A DNA stretch of 64,000 nt from Paenibacillus sp. MAEPY2 (GCF_000499205.1 NZ_AWUK01000011.1:124001-188000); one strand, 5' to 3'. Shown: positions 1-9,498, counted from the first letter of the stretch. The notes: generated from the letters alone by a model not told the origin. Numbers and translations: made by a program.

Positions 1-945
1 GACCAAGAGTTGCTCGCCTGCATCGTCAACCATCAGCTTGCATCGCCGGCGGAGCAGCGTGGGGAGCTGAGGCACATCGCGGAAGAAACGATGTCGTTCA
101 TTTCCAATCATGCCCATGTCCAGTTGACCGCCGCTATCAGCGCACAACAGGAGGGCGAATATGGCATCTTCCAGGCGTTCCAGGAAGCGATCGAGGCGAT
201 GGAATATCGTATCATTGCAGGCAGCGGGGGCATTATTCATTATGGGGACCTGAGCGGCAACGACAATCCGGGGGCTGCTCTAGGTGGTTATTTTTATCCG
301 CTCAAGGCCGAGCAGCAATTGATCGTTATGGTTCGCGAGGGGCAGCTCGATAAGGCAAAAGTGTTCGTCGGGGAGATCATTCAGAAAAATGTGACGACGG
401 AGCCGTTTCCTTTTCATACAACCAAATGTCTCATGTTCGATCTAATGGCTACGCTGCAAAAAGTAATCGGCGAAATCCGCATCGCGGGCAAGCCGGATAT
501 GCCTGACGGAGTGCGCGCCATCGAACGCCTGATGCAATGCCAGACGGTAGGGGAGATGCGCAGCCAGCTTTACGATATGCTAGAGCTTCTGTGCGACTAC
601 GTTAATAATAACCGTGAATACTGCAGCAATCCGCTAATTGATAAGGTCATGAAATATGTCAACGAGTATTACCAGGACGAGAACCTGAACATATCGATGA
701 TCGGGGAAGCCTTCTCCATGACGCCGTCGTATGTTTCCAAACTGTTCAAGGATATTGCCGGCGAGTCTCTACTCGATTATATAAACAAGACGCGGCTGGT
801 GCAGGCCAAATTGCTGCTTACCGACGGGGAATATACGGTCAGCGAAATATCGCTGAAGGTTGGTTACAACGATGTGAATACCTTCCACCGCATCTTCAAA
901 AAGTTTGAAGGGATAACGCCCGGGCGCTACAGGGAAGTCAAGTAG
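1..945 (+). CDS. AraC-family transcriptional regulator, C-terminal part
   Basis: The window opens inside this gene: the frame is open from base 1 and no start is visible. The last ~100 residues form an AraC-type double helix-turn-helix, with a first recognition region around SMTPSYVSKLFKDIAG and a second around VGYNDVNTFHRIFKKFEG, ending in the usual G-x-TPGRYR. The upstream ~200 residues resemble the middle part of large membrane-bound or YesN-type regulators found beside LplA/LplB/LplC transporters. It lies 175 bp upstream of the lipoprotein gene on the same strand, so it probably activates the following transporter/glycosidase operon in response to the oligosaccharide. The N-terminal sensor (membrane or receiver) lies outside the window, so the subtype is open. 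Confidence 0.9.
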   Translation, partial: DQELLACIVNHQLASPAEQRGELRHIAEETMSFISNHAHVQLTAAISAQQEGEYGIFQAFQEAIEAMEYRIIAGSGGIIHYGDLSGNDNPGAALGGYFYPLKAEQQLIVMVREGQLDKAKVFVGEIIQKNVTTEPFPFHTTKCLMFDLMATLQKVIGEIRIAGKPDMPDGVRAIERLMQCQTVGEMRSQLYDMLELLCDYVNNNREYCSNPLIDKVMKYVNEYYQDENLNISMIGEAFSMTPSYVSKLFKDIAGESLLDYINKTRLVQAKLLLTDGEYTVSEISLKVGYNDVNTFHRIFKKFEGITPGRYREVK

Positions 946-1120
946 CTTTCGGGCTTTTCTTTTCAAGAAAAAGTGGCAAACATGCGGTTTTGTTACCCTC
1001 ATTTTTGAGGAAATGAAGTATATTTTAGGTTTTAACGATGGCTTGAGGCACCGGATTAACGTTATGTTGAAAGCGTATTCAAACCAACTTATTCGAGACG
1101 AAAAGAACGGAGGGGCTCAA

Positions 1121-2767
1121 GTGGCGAAAAATCGCAACGGCAAAACTCGTAAAAGGCTGCAGCTCACACTGGGGATCGTAATGGTACTTTCATTGTTGTT
1201 AAATGCATGCTCCAGTAATGGGGACTCCGGAAACAAGGATAAGACAGCGCCGACTCAAAGCGCCGTCAGCAAAGGCAACGAGGGATCGGATAAGCCGGTG
1301 TATCCGCTGGATACGAAAGATACTTTCTCGTACTGGGCTCCAATCAACGGCAATCTGATTACATTTACAACGAATTTGGCGGAAGCGCCGATCGGGAAGG
1401 CGATTGCAGAAGCTACCGGCGTGAAAGTGAACTACATCCACCCGACCGACGGTCAAGCTGAAGAGCAGTTTAATTTGTTGCTGGCTTCCAGCAAGCTGCC
1501 GGATGTGCTGGAGTACGACTGGAGTATTTATCCGGGTGGACCGGAAAAGGCGATTTCAGACGGGGTTATCGTACCGCTAAACGATTTGATCGACCAATAT
1601 GCGCCTAATCTGAAGAAGATGCTGAATGCTAATCCCGAGCTGGATAAAATGGTGAAAACCGATAGTGGACAATATTACGTCTTCCCGATGGTGCGCAACG
1701 CGGAAGGATTAGTCTTCCGCGGACCCATGCTGCGCAAAGATTGGTTGGATGAGCTGGGGCTGCAATTGCCTGTAACGATAGACGATTGGCATAAGGTTCT
1801 GACAGCATTCAAAGAGAAAAAAGGCGCTGTAGCACCGCTGACGGCGCTATACGCGAACAAAATGAATTTGCAGGACGCGTTCTTCGGGGCATATAAAACG
1901 TCGCATGGCTTCTATATTGACGACCAAGGCAAGGTGAAATACGGCCCGTTAGATCCGCAATACAAGGATGTTATGACGTTGTTCCGCCAGTGGTATTCCG
2001 AAGGGCTGATTGATAAAGACTTCCCGATCGTCGAGCGAAACACGCTGGATAAGCGGATTCTGAACGGCGAGTCTGGTGCGACCGTTTTCCTGCTGGGCGG
2101 CGGCATGGGCAAATGGCTGGAGTCCGGCAAAGCCCAAAATCCGGCTTTTGATCTCGTAGCGGCTCCTTATCCGGTATTGAAAGCAGGCGAAAAACCGTTC
2201 ACCGGACAGCTCGATTTCAAATATAACCCGAAAGCAAGCGCGGCTGTGACGACATCGGCGAAAGACCTGGAAACGATCGTAAAATGGCTGGACTTCGCAT
2301 TTAGCAAGCAAGGGACCATGGTGTACAACTTCGGCGTTGAAGGCGAAAGTTACACGATGGACAACGGCGTTCCGAAATTTACCGATATGATCGTAAAAAA
2401 CGATAAGTACACTTCACAGCAGATGTTGGCGCAATATACGGTTCCGAACGGTCCATTTCCTATGCATGAGCAAAAAACGACCAACACGTTCCCACAACAG
2501 GACGAGGCGGTCCAGATTTGGTCGGAGACCGATGCGGCGAAACATATTTTGCCCGCGTTCATTACGCCTACTGTAGATGAGAGCAAGAAGGTAGCGCAGA
2601 CGATGACGGCAATCAACACGTATCTGGAAGAAATGTTCATCAAATTTGTAATGGGCAACGAACCGCTCGACAAGTTCGACAGCTTTGTGAAGCAGCTGGA
2701 AGATATGGGGATTCGCGATGTAATCGACATCTATCAAGGCGCCTTGGACCGCTACAACAACAGATAA
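1121..2767 (+). CDS. Extracellular solute-binding lipoprotein (LplA-type)
   Basis: Sugar-binding subunit of a CUT1 ABC importer, anchored outside the membrane. I chose the GTG at 1121 because AGAACGGAGG ends 7 bases upstream; an in-frame ATG at 1013 has no ribosome site and would put 36 extra residues before the signal peptide. The product (549 aa) starts with a basic stretch, a hydrophobic core and a lipobox LLNAC, then a Ser/Gly/Lys-rich linker. The length and the WAP/YDWSIYPGG-type region fit the large LplA-like binding proteins of Paenibacillus. Two permease genes follow, no ATPase is present, as is common for this family, which shares MsmX-like ATPases. The substrate is inferred from the downstream GH88 and PL6 genes to be an oligo-uronide. 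Confidence 0.93.
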   Translation: MAKNRNGKTRKRLQLTLGIVMVLSLLLNACSSNGDSGNKDKTAPTQSAVSKGNEGSDKPVYPLDTKDTFSYWAPINGNLITFTTNLAEAPIGKAIAEATGVKVNYIHPTDGQAEEQFNLLLASSKLPDVLEYDWSIYPGGPEKAISDGVIVPLNDLIDQYAPNLKKMLNANPELDKMVKTDSGQYYVFPMVRNAEGLVFRGPMLRKDWLDELGLQLPVTIDDWHKVLTAFKEKKGAVAPLTALYANKMNLQDAFFGAYKTSHGFYIDDQGKVKYGPLDPQYKDVMTLFRQWYSEGLIDKDFPIVERNTLDKRILNGESGATVFLLGGGMGKWLESGKAQNPAFDLVAAPYPVLKAGEKPFTGQLDFKYNPKASAAVTTSAKDLETIVKWLDFAFSKQGTMVYNFGVEGESYTMDNGVPKFTDMIVKNDKYTSQQMLAQYTVPNGPFPMHEQKTTNTFPQQDEAVQIWSETDAAKHILPAFITPTVDESKKVAQTMTAINTYLEEMFIKFVMGNEPLDKFDSFVKQLEDMGIRDVIDIYQGALDRYNNR

Positions 2768-2780
2768 CTCCATGTATCGT

Positions 2781-2838
2781 CCCACGGTTGGCTGCAGGCT
2801 GCCGTGGGGGGAAGGGAATGGTGCAGCCATCCCCTTCC
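2781..2838 (+). promoter_or_regulatory. Two tandem intercistronic hairpins
   Basis: Between the lipoprotein and first permease genes lie CCCACGG/CCGTGGG (2781-2787 with 2802-2808) and directly after it GGAAGGGAATGG paired with CCATCCCCTTCC (about 2810-2838). Neither is followed by a T-run, so they are better read as mRNA processing or stabilising structures that raise binding-protein expression over the permeases than as a full terminator. Confidence 0.55.
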
Positions 2839-2871
2839 GATGATGCTGGATGTGGATAGGAGGAGTAGGAG

Positions 2872-3825
2872 ATGGCTCAGTTGAAGCTGGGACGCAGCAA
2901 AGTCACGCATGTCGGTCGTCTGCCGCTTAATATCGCGAAAGACATGGTTAAGAACAAATATTTGTACATGATGCTTACTCCTGTTTTGTTATATTTCATT
3001 ATTTTTCATTATATCCCGATGTACGGTTCAATTATTGCGTTCAAGGATTTTAACCCCCGGCTTGGAATTGGGGGCAGCGCGTGGGTAGGTCTGGAGCATT
3101 TCAAAGACTTTTTTGGCGGGATGTATTTTTGGCGGGTGTTTAAAAACACTCTGATGATTAGCTTGTACGATCTCATTTTCGGTTTTCCCGCTCCGCTTAT
3201 TCTCGCCTTGTTGCTAAATGAGGTGAAAAATGCACTGTTCAAGCGTTCGGTTCAGACGATTACTTATTTGCCGCATTTTATTTCGCTTGTCATTATTTGC
3301 GGTATGATCAAGGATTTTACGAGCAGTGACGGCGTCATCAACGATATTATCGCATTTTTCGGCGGTGAGCGGGTTACGATGCTGCTGGAGCCTTCTTTTT
3401 TCAGGACAATCTTCGTTTCGTCGAATATATGGCAGCATATAGGCTGGGGTACAATTATTTATTTGGCCGCTCTGTCTGCGATCGATCTTGAGCAATATGA
3501 AGCTTGCAAGATCGACGGGGGTGGACGCTGGAAGCAGATGCTTCATGTTACTCTACCCGGTCTGCTCCCCGTTTTCTTTATATTGCTCATCCTGGACATT
3601 GGCCGAATTATGAGCGTTGGCTTCGAGAAAGTTATTCTGTTGTACAACCCGACCACTTATATTACAGCGGATGTCATTTCCTCGTATGTGTACCGGATCG
3701 GGCTTCAAGATTTTCAATTCAGTTTCAGTTCCGCTGTCGGATTGTTCAACTCCGTGATTAACTTCGGGCTTGTTATCGGCTCCAACTGGATAAGTCGGAA
3801 GTTGAACAATACGGGTTTGTGGTAG
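2872..3825 (+). CDS. ABC transporter permease, LplB type
   Basis: Inner-membrane permease of a CUT1 sugar importer, 317 aa. It begins with a cytoplasmic basic stretch followed by a first membrane segment (YMMLTPVLLYFIIFHYIPMY), has about six hydrophobic segments, and carries the EAA loop as EQYEACKIDGGGRWKQMLHV near residue 210, which docks to the ATPase. The ribosome site AGGAGGAGTAGGAG precedes ATG 2872. It belongs with the next gene (12 bp gap) and the lipoprotein gene upstream. Confidence 0.95.
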   Translation: MAQLKLGRSKVTHVGRLPLNIAKDMVKNKYLYMMLTPVLLYFIIFHYIPMYGSIIAFKDFNPRLGIGGSAWVGLEHFKDFFGGMYFWRVFKNTLMISLYDLIFGFPAPLILALLLNEVKNALFKRSVQTITYLPHFISLVIICGMIKDFTSSDGVINDIIAFFGGERVTMLLEPSFFRTIFVSSNIWQHIGWGTIIYLAALSAIDLEQYEACKIDGGGRWKQMLHVTLPGLLPVFFILLILDIGRIMSVGFEKVILLYNPTTYITADVISSYVYRIGLQDFQFSFSSAVGLFNSVINFGLVIGSNWISRKLNNTGLW

Positions 3826-3837
3826 AGGAGGGTTCGC

Positions 3838-4713
3838 ATGCGAGTAAGCTTGGGTGAACGTTTATTCCGGGTTTGCAATACGCTGTTTTTATCCGCGCTC
3901 ATGATTGTAACAATGTACCCAATTCTATACGTGGCATTTGCTTCATTCAGCGAACCAGCGCTGATGATGGGACATAAGGGTATTCTTTGGAAGCCGCTGG
4001 GCTTCTCGCTTGAAACATATGGGGCGGTATTCAGCAATCCGATGATCCTGCTCGGCTACCGCAACACGTTATTTATTGTCATTGTAGGCGTGGCTCTCAA
4101 TTTGCTGCTTACTTCCTTTGCCGCATACGCCTTGTCCAGAAAAACGCTGCAATATCGCAAGCAGCTTACGTTGTTTATCGTGTTTACCATGTTTTTCAGC
4201 GGTGGATTAATTCCGTTCTACTTGCTGGTCAGAGGGCTGGGCATTACAGACACACTGTGGGCGCTGATCCTACCTACCGCAATAAGCGCATTTAACCTCA
4301 TTATCATGCGAACATCGTTCGAGGCAGTGCCGGATGCGCTGGAAGAGTCGGCCAAGATCGACGGCGCCAACGACTTTAGCATTCTGTTCCGCATCTTCCT
4401 GCCGCTATGCAAGCCCGTGCTTGCAGTGGTAGGCCTGTATTACGGAGTAAGCCACTGGAACTCCTGGTTTAATGCCATGATCTTCCTTCAGGATCGGTCG
4501 CTGTATCCATTGCAGTTGATCCTGCGAGAAATTTTGATTATTGGAGAGGCAAACTCCATGGCGGAAGGAGCCTCCCAAGATGAGATCATCATATTGGGCG
4601 AGACATTGAAATACGCCACGATTATGGTAGCGACCCTTCCGATTTTTCTGGTCTATCCGTTTTTGCAAAAATATTTCGTGAAAGGCGCCTTGATCGGTGC
4701 CATTAAAGGTTAG
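3838..4713 (+). CDS. ABC transporter permease, LplC/YtcP type
   Basis: Second permease of the same importer, 291 aa, about six membrane segments. The EAA motif reads EESAKIDGANDFSILFRIFL, with the G and conserved A-D-G spacing intact, and the C-terminus (YPFLQKYFVKGALIGAIKG) is the typical end of YtcP-like permeases. It is preceded by GAGGAGGG before ATG 3838 and is followed 21 bp later by the GH88 gene, so transport and hydrolysis are co-transcribed. Confidence 0.95.
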   Translation: MRVSLGERLFRVCNTLFLSALMIVTMYPILYVAFASFSEPALMMGHKGILWKPLGFSLETYGAVFSNPMILLGYRNTLFIVIVGVALNLLLTSFAAYALSRKTLQYRKQLTLFIVFTMFFSGGLIPFYLLVRGLGITDTLWALILPTAISAFNLIIMRTSFEAVPDALEESAKIDGANDFSILFRIFLPLCKPVLAVVGLYYGVSHWNSWFNAMIFLQDRSLYPLQLILREILIIGEANSMAEGASQDEIIILGETLKYATIMVATLPIFLVYPFLQKYFVKGALIGAIKG

Positions 4714-4734
4714 GAAAAGGGGTGGAATTCAGAG

Positions 4735-5865
4735 ATGAGCAATGAAAATATGAAACTGAAACCATCCGAGCTGACGGCTTGGTGGGATAAAGTGAAGATT
4801 AAAGTTGATCATATGATCGAAGCGGGCTGGACAGAAGCGCCGCATGTTTCGGCGGCGGGCAAATATGATCAGATCAAGGTGGATCAGTGGATTTCGGGCT
4901 TCTGGCCGGGCATTCTATGGATTCTGTACGATATGACCGGCGAGCAACGTTATAGGGAGGAGGCGGAGCCTTGGGACGAACGCATGGAGCAATGTTACTT
5001 GCGGGACAACCATTTCCACCACGATGTCGGCTTTCAGTTCCTGCCGACATCGGTTATCCGCTACAAACTGACCGGCGACCCGGACGCTCGGCGGCGCGGG
5101 CTGTTCGCCGCCAACTATCTGGCGGGCAGGTACAACCCGGCAGGACAGTTCATTCGAGCCTGGCCCCGCAACCAGACGGGTTGGTCCATCATCGATTCGA
5201 TGATGAATTTACCGCTTCTGTTCTGGGCGAGTGAAGAAAGCGATGATCCGCGCTTCAAGCATATTGCGGTTGCCCATGCAGATATGGTGCTTCGCTCATT
5301 CATCCGAGACGACGGCTCGGTGCATCATATCGTTATCTTCGATCCCGAGACGGGCGAAGTGGAGCGTTATGACGGCGGACAGGGCTTCGCGCCGCAATCG
5401 TCCTGGTCGCGGGGTCAAGCTTGGGCTCTCTACGGGATGAGCTGCGCTTACCGCTATACGGGAGAAGTGCGTTACATGAATGCGGCGAAGGGGGTGGCGC
5501 ATTATTTCATCAGTGCGTTGGCGGAAGACAATGTGCCTCATTGGGATTTCCGTGCGGCGACCGACTTGACGGACGAGCCGCGCGACACCTCGGCGGCGAG
5601 CTGCGCAGCATCTGGCTTGATCGATATCGCGTCGCAGGTGGCTCCTGAGGAAGCTGCATTATATCAGCGCGCGGCCACGCGCATTCTTCGCTCGCTGTCG
5701 AACAACTACAGTGCGCTCGACAAGCCGGAGTATGAAGGCATCCTGCTCGGCGCAACCGGTCATAAGCCAGTCAATACCAACATCAACGTATCGCTGATTT
5801 ACGGCGATTACTATTATATTGAAGCTTTGGCGAAGAGCAAAGGCTGGAGCCAGCATGTTTTTTAA
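4735..5865 (+). CDS. GH88-family unsaturated glucuronyl hydrolase
   Basis: Cytoplasmic hydrolase (376 aa, no signal peptide) predicted to remove the 4,5-unsaturated uronic acid from the non-reducing end of oligosaccharides made by a polysaccharide lyase. It has the alpha6/alpha6 barrel signature of GH88: the two Asp residues that match the catalytic pair of Bacillus sp. GL1 UGL appear as Asp97 in HHDVGF and Asp154 in SIIDSMMNLP, and the block SSWSRGQAWALYG is strongly conserved. It follows the permeases by 21 bp and precedes a PL6 lyase, so the pathway import then cleavage is coherent. Family is clear; the exact disaccharide (chondroitin, dermatan, hyaluronan, other) is not decidable here. 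Confidence 0.93.
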   Translation: MSNENMKLKPSELTAWWDKVKIKVDHMIEAGWTEAPHVSAAGKYDQIKVDQWISGFWPGILWILYDMTGEQRYREEAEPWDERMEQCYLRDNHFHHDVGFQFLPTSVIRYKLTGDPDARRRGLFAANYLAGRYNPAGQFIRAWPRNQTGWSIIDSMMNLPLLFWASEESDDPRFKHIAVAHADMVLRSFIRDDGSVHHIVIFDPETGEVERYDGGQGFAPQSSWSRGQAWALYGMSCAYRYTGEVRYMNAAKGVAHYFISALAEDNVPHWDFRAATDLTDEPRDTSAASCAASGLIDIASQVAPEEAALYQRAATRILRSLSNNYSALDKPEYEGILLGATGHKPVNTNINVSLIYGDYYYIEALAKSKGWSQHVF

Positions 5866-5888
5866 GCGGGATCAAAGGCCGTAATCAC

Positions 5889-5930
5889 GAAGCCGGGAGG
5901 ACAGGAAGCTCCTCCCGGCTTCTGTGTTCT
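5889..5930 (+). terminator. Strong hairpin after GH88 gene
   Basis: GAAGCCGGGAGGA (5889-5901) pairs perfectly with TCCTCCCGGCTTC (5910-5922) around an 8-base loop, followed by a weak T-rich run (TGTGTTCTTG). Probably ends or attenuates the transporter-GH88 transcript before the lyase gene. Confidence 0.7.
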
Positions 5931-6007
5931 TGAGAGGAGGTGCCGGACGGAACGAAGGGAATGATTCAATAACCATCATTTCATAATGGAAAGGATGAAA
6001 AAGAATT

Positions 6008-8302
6008 ATGGGAACCAAAAGTATGACGTTCATTATTTTGATCTGTATGCTGGTTGCGTTAATGCCAGGTACGGCGAGGGCGGCTGATACGAAGTTCACA
6101 ATTGGCAGCTCCGACGTGACGGCGAGCGGAGATGACGGCAACGTTCCAGCCAACACGGTAGATGGCGATTTCTTAACACGTTGGTCGGCGAATGGCGACG
6201 TGCAATGGATCCAGTACGATTTGGGCGTAAATCGCAAAGTGTCTTACATCAAAATTGCATTTCTGAATGGGTCAAGCCGTACTTCTACTTTTGATATTTT
6301 GACGTCTACGGACGGTTCCACCTTTACGACCGTCAGCAGCGGAGTGGTGAGCAGCCTTGTGGAAGGTCTCCAAACGTTCGATTTCCCGGATGTCGATTCT
6401 ACCCGCTATGTGAGGATCGTTGGGCACGGCAATTCCTCCAACCTGTGGAACAGCTATTCTGAAGTTGAACTCTACGGCACCGCGAGCGGAAATCCGCCAG
6501 GAGCAAGCAAGTTGGCGATTACCGTGCCACAACTTATGGCCAGCGGAGATGACGGCAATATCGTCGCGTATACAATCGACGGCGATCTTAACACGCGCTG
6601 GTCAGCGAGTGGCGAGGGGGAGTGGGTCCAATACGACCTTGGATCGAGCAAGCGCGTGGAATACGTGAAGATCGCCTTCACCAACGGGGCGGAGCGAACT
6701 TTCGCTTTTGATATCCAGACTTCATATGATGGCTACAACTTCAGTACAGTGCTTTCGGGAGCAGTCAGCAGTCTGAGCAACAGCTTGCAGACGTTTGATT
6801 TTGCCGATGCTGCTCCCGTCCGCTACGTTCGTATTGTTGGCCACGGCAACTCGGTGAACGCCTGGAACAGCTTTGCCGAGGTCGAAATTTACGGTAGCGA
6901 TTCAAGCGGCATCGGTAGCGAAGGGACGGTCGTCGAAGTTAGCACTTCCACGCAATTGGCTGCCGAGCTTGCAACCGCTACGGCAGGGAAAACGATTGTG
7001 TTGGCAAACGGCACGTATTCACGTACAAGCCCGTTTGCTGTTCAGAACAAAAACGGCACTGCCAACTCGCCAATCGTCATTAAAGCAAAAAACCGCGGTT
7101 TGGCTATCATCTCGGGAGCGTCAGGCTTCCGGGTCGAGAACTCCTCGCATGTGGTGCTGGACGGATTAAAATTTACGAACACAAGCAATGGCGCAGTGGT
7201 GTTGGAAGGATCGCACCATGCGCGACTGACCCGTAATACGTTTGCGCTTCCAAGCTCGGGGAGCGGCCTGATGTGGCTGCAAGTGCGGGGCACGAACAGC
7301 CATCATAACCGCATCGACCGGAACGACTTCGGATTGAAGAGCGACACCGAACCGCTAATCGCTTACGAAGGACAGGACGGCTCAGGGCAAATTTCGCAAT
7401 ACGATATTATCGAATACAACTATTTCCATGATGTAGGCCCATGGGTAGCTAACGGCAAAGAGACAATTCGTCTCGGCTTGTCGGGTCTTACGCTCTCCAA
7501 CGGCTATAATACGATCCAATACAATGTATTTCAGAATTGCGATGGAGAGCCCGAAATCATATCGGTCAAGAGCAGCAGCAATTCGGTGCGCTTCAATACA
7601 TTCCGCACGTCCAAGGGCAGCCTGACGCTGCGGCATGGCCATAACAACAGCGTATATGGCAATTTCTTCCTCGGGGACGGCGTGGAGTCGGATCAGGAAG
7701 GCATCCGGATGTTCGGCAATGACCATAAGATTTATAACAACTACTTTGAGAATTTGACTGGCGAAGCAATCTACTTGCCTAACGGCGACTTCGACGGCGG
7801 TACTGGAGGCTCCCCTCCAAGTCCGACGGTCGAAGAATTGCGCAAACAATGGAAAGTTTACCGGGCGCTTATCGTTAACAATACGATTGTAAACAGCAAA
7901 ACGGGTATCGTCATCGGCTCCGGCAAAGCGTATGCTCCGCAGGATTCCGTCGTGGCAAACAATATCGTATACAACAGCACCGGCACGCTTTATTACGAGG
8001 CGGCGACAACGAATACGCTGTTCCAAGGCAACATCGGGTTTGGCAGCACGGTTAACAACAGATCGCGCAGCTCGGAGCAGATCCGAAATATCAATCCGCT
8101 GCTGACTGCGGTGAGCGGCATTCAGAAACTGTCCGCGAACAGCCCGGCAATTGATGCAACTGTGGGGACATACGTGTTCGTAACGGCGGATATGGACAGT
8201 CAAATGCGGGTGACAGCAGATGTGGGGGCGGACGAATATTCCGGCGCGCCTCTACTGAATCGCCCGCTCGGGGCCGACGATGTGGGGCTGAATACGCCTT
8301 AG
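6008..8302 (+). CDS. Secreted PL6 polysaccharide lyase with two CBM32 (F5/8C) domains
   Basis: Secreted lyase of 764 aa. Residues 1-25 are a signal peptide ending GTARA|A. Two discoidin-like CBM32 domains follow (about 28-157 and 167-296), with near-identical cores (SASGDDGN, DLxTRWS, QYDLG, RYVRIVGHGNS), clearly a tandem duplication. Residues ~305-760 form a right-handed beta-helix of PL6 (chondroitinase B / alginate lyase): NGKETIRLG, CDGEPEIISVKSS and LRHGHNN hold the predicted calcium-binding Glu514/Glu516 and the catalytic Lys521 and Arg542 by analogy with chondroitinase B. Beta-elimination would give unsaturated uronides for the GH88 enzyme. Since alginate monomers do not need GH88, dermatan sulfate or a related uronan is the better guess. 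ATG 6008 follows GGAAAGGATG. Confidence 0.93.
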   Translation: MGTKSMTFIILICMLVALMPGTARAADTKFTIGSSDVTASGDDGNVPANTVDGDFLTRWSANGDVQWIQYDLGVNRKVSYIKIAFLNGSSRTSTFDILTSTDGSTFTTVSSGVVSSLVEGLQTFDFPDVDSTRYVRIVGHGNSSNLWNSYSEVELYGTASGNPPGASKLAITVPQLMASGDDGNIVAYTIDGDLNTRWSASGEGEWVQYDLGSSKRVEYVKIAFTNGAERTFAFDIQTSYDGYNFSTVLSGAVSSLSNSLQTFDFADAAPVRYVRIVGHGNSVNAWNSFAEVEIYGSDSSGIGSEGTVVEVSTSTQLAAELATATAGKTIVLANGTYSRTSPFAVQNKNGTANSPIVIKAKNRGLAIISGASGFRVENSSHVVLDGLKFTNTSNGAVVLEGSHHARLTRNTFALPSSGSGLMWLQVRGTNSHHNRIDRNDFGLKSDTEPLIAYEGQDGSGQISQYDIIEYNYFHDVGPWVANGKETIRLGLSGLTLSNGYNTIQYNVFQNCDGEPEIISVKSSSNSVRFNTFRTSKGSLTLRHGHNNSVYGNFFLGDGVESDQEGIRMFGNDHKIYNNYFENLTGEAIYLPNGDFDGGTGGSPPSPTVEELRKQWKVYRALIVNNTIVNSKTGIVIGSGKAYAPQDSVVANNIVYNSTGTLYYEAATTNTLFQGNIGFGSTVNNRSRSSEQIRNINPLLTAVSGIQKLSANSPAIDATVGTYVFVTADMDSQMRVTADVGADEYSGAPLLNRPLGADDVGLNTP

Positions 8303-8320
8303 GATCGATATTTGTGCAAG

Positions 8321-8347
8321 CATGCCGGCGGTTGGTTCGCCGGCATG
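8321..8347 (+). terminator. Perfect 10-bp inverted repeat after the PL6 gene
   Basis: CATGCCGGCG (8321-8330) and CGCCGGCATG (8338-8347) with a 7-base loop. No T-run follows, so it may be a processing or weak termination site between the lyase and the next glycosidase. Confidence 0.5.
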
Positions 8348-8462
8348 ACTATGTCGATCTATTGATGTATGGAGCAGTCCTGTTATTCACTTCATTTGGA
8401 AGGATGGGAGACCATGTCTCACAGCAACTATGGAGCAGCGGGGAAAAACGAGGTGAATGGAC

Positions 8463-9479
8463 ATGCATACTAGCACAATGTTGCCGGCTCCGCGTGGCGG
8501 CGGCTTCCGTATGGAAGGTTATTGGGTATGGTGCGGTTCCGTCGTGCAGGGCGAGGACGGTAAATTCCACATGTTTGCCTCGCGCTGGCCGAAGACACTG
8601 CCGATGCATCCCGGCTGGATGACGGCTTCAGAGATTGTCAGGGCAGACTCGGATACCCCGGAGGGACCGTACCGATTCTGCGAGGTGGTGCTTCCGGCGA
8701 GGGGAGCGGAATATTGGGACGGTCGCTGCACGCACAACCCCCATATCGTCAAGCATAACAACAAATATTTGCTTTATTATACGGGTTCGACCCATCCGCT
8801 AAGCGATCCAGAGCCGCCGGGGAATTTCGGGTTAACTGATCCTCAATGCATCGTGGCGCGGGCGAACAAACGGGTAGGTCTGGCTATAGCGGATAGCGTT
8901 TTGGGCCCGTGGCGCAGAGCGGACGAACCGATATTGCCAACACGTCCCGGCCGATTCGATAGCTTTCTGACATCCAATCCGGCTCCGTGTGTCCGGGAGG
9001 ACGGTTCCGTGCTGCTGATCTATAAAGCACGTCACTACGAAGGCAACCTGCATGGCGGCATGACGATTGGCGTTGCGTATGCGGATCACTACGAGGGGCT
9101 GTACCGGGTGCTGAGTGACGAGCCGGTGTTTCCTCCAGAGTCGTTCCATATCGAAGACCCTTTCATCTGGCAAACAAACGAAGGATACAATATGATCGCC
9201 AAAGATATGGAAGGGCATCTATGCGGAGAAAAATACGGCGGCATTTATGCCGAGTCGCCGGACGGGCTGAAATGGAGCTTGCATGGGCAGCCGCAAGGCT
9301 ATTCCCGAACGGTGCGTTGGGATGACGGCACGGTGCAGACGCTGGGCAATCTGGAGCGGCCGTTCCTGTTGTTCCAGAACGGCAAGCCGACTCATTTGTT
9401 CGCGGCCGTCTCGGACGGCAGTGATGGTTTTAAGGACGCTTCCGATACGTGGAACATGGTTATACCATTAAAGCAATGA
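8463..9479 (+). CDS. Five-bladed beta-propeller glycoside hydrolase (GH43/GH117-like)
   Basis: A 338-aa soluble protein without signal peptide. Blade-type motifs recur: GKFHMFASRWP, THNPHIVKHNNKYLLYYTG, TSNPAPCVREDGSVLLIYK, HIEDPFIW and LERPFLLF. This pattern is typical of GH43-, GH117- and related five-bladed propellers. The clustered position after PL6 and GH88 suggests it cleaves the sugar left after removal of the unsaturated uronate. I prefer ATG 8463 over 8457 because AGGTG lies 7 bases upstream of it. A 19-codon frame starting at 8414 (MSHSNYGAAGK) overlaps the leader and could be a leader peptide or chance. Exact family and substrate are not determined. Confidence 0.8.
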   Translation: MHTSTMLPAPRGGGFRMEGYWVWCGSVVQGEDGKFHMFASRWPKTLPMHPGWMTASEIVRADSDTPEGPYRFCEVVLPARGAEYWDGRCTHNPHIVKHNNKYLLYYTGSTHPLSDPEPPGNFGLTDPQCIVARANKRVGLAIADSVLGPWRRADEPILPTRPGRFDSFLTSNPAPCVREDGSVLLIYKARHYEGNLHGGMTIGVAYADHYEGLYRVLSDEPVFPPESFHIEDPFIWQTNEGYNMIAKDMEGHLCGEKYGGIYAESPDGLKWSLHGQPQGYSRTVRWDDGTVQTLGNLERPFLLFQNGKPTHLFAAVSDGSDGFKDASDTWNMVIPLKQ

Positions 9480-9498
9480 TTTACGGGGGGACTTTACG

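Noticed and set aside
4971..5234. Alternative frames inside the GH88 and IS66 genes
   Set aside because: Shadow frames of GC-rich coding sequence without start signals.
6008..8302. Alginate lyase as the firm name for the PL6 enzyme
   Set aside because: PL6 includes both alginate lyases and chondroitinase B; the neighbouring GH88 gene argues against alginate, so only the family is named.
8314..8622. Open frame of 102 codons overlapping the glycosidase start
   Set aside because: Runs across the hairpin and the real gene start in another phase, has no ribosome site and no protein-like pattern.
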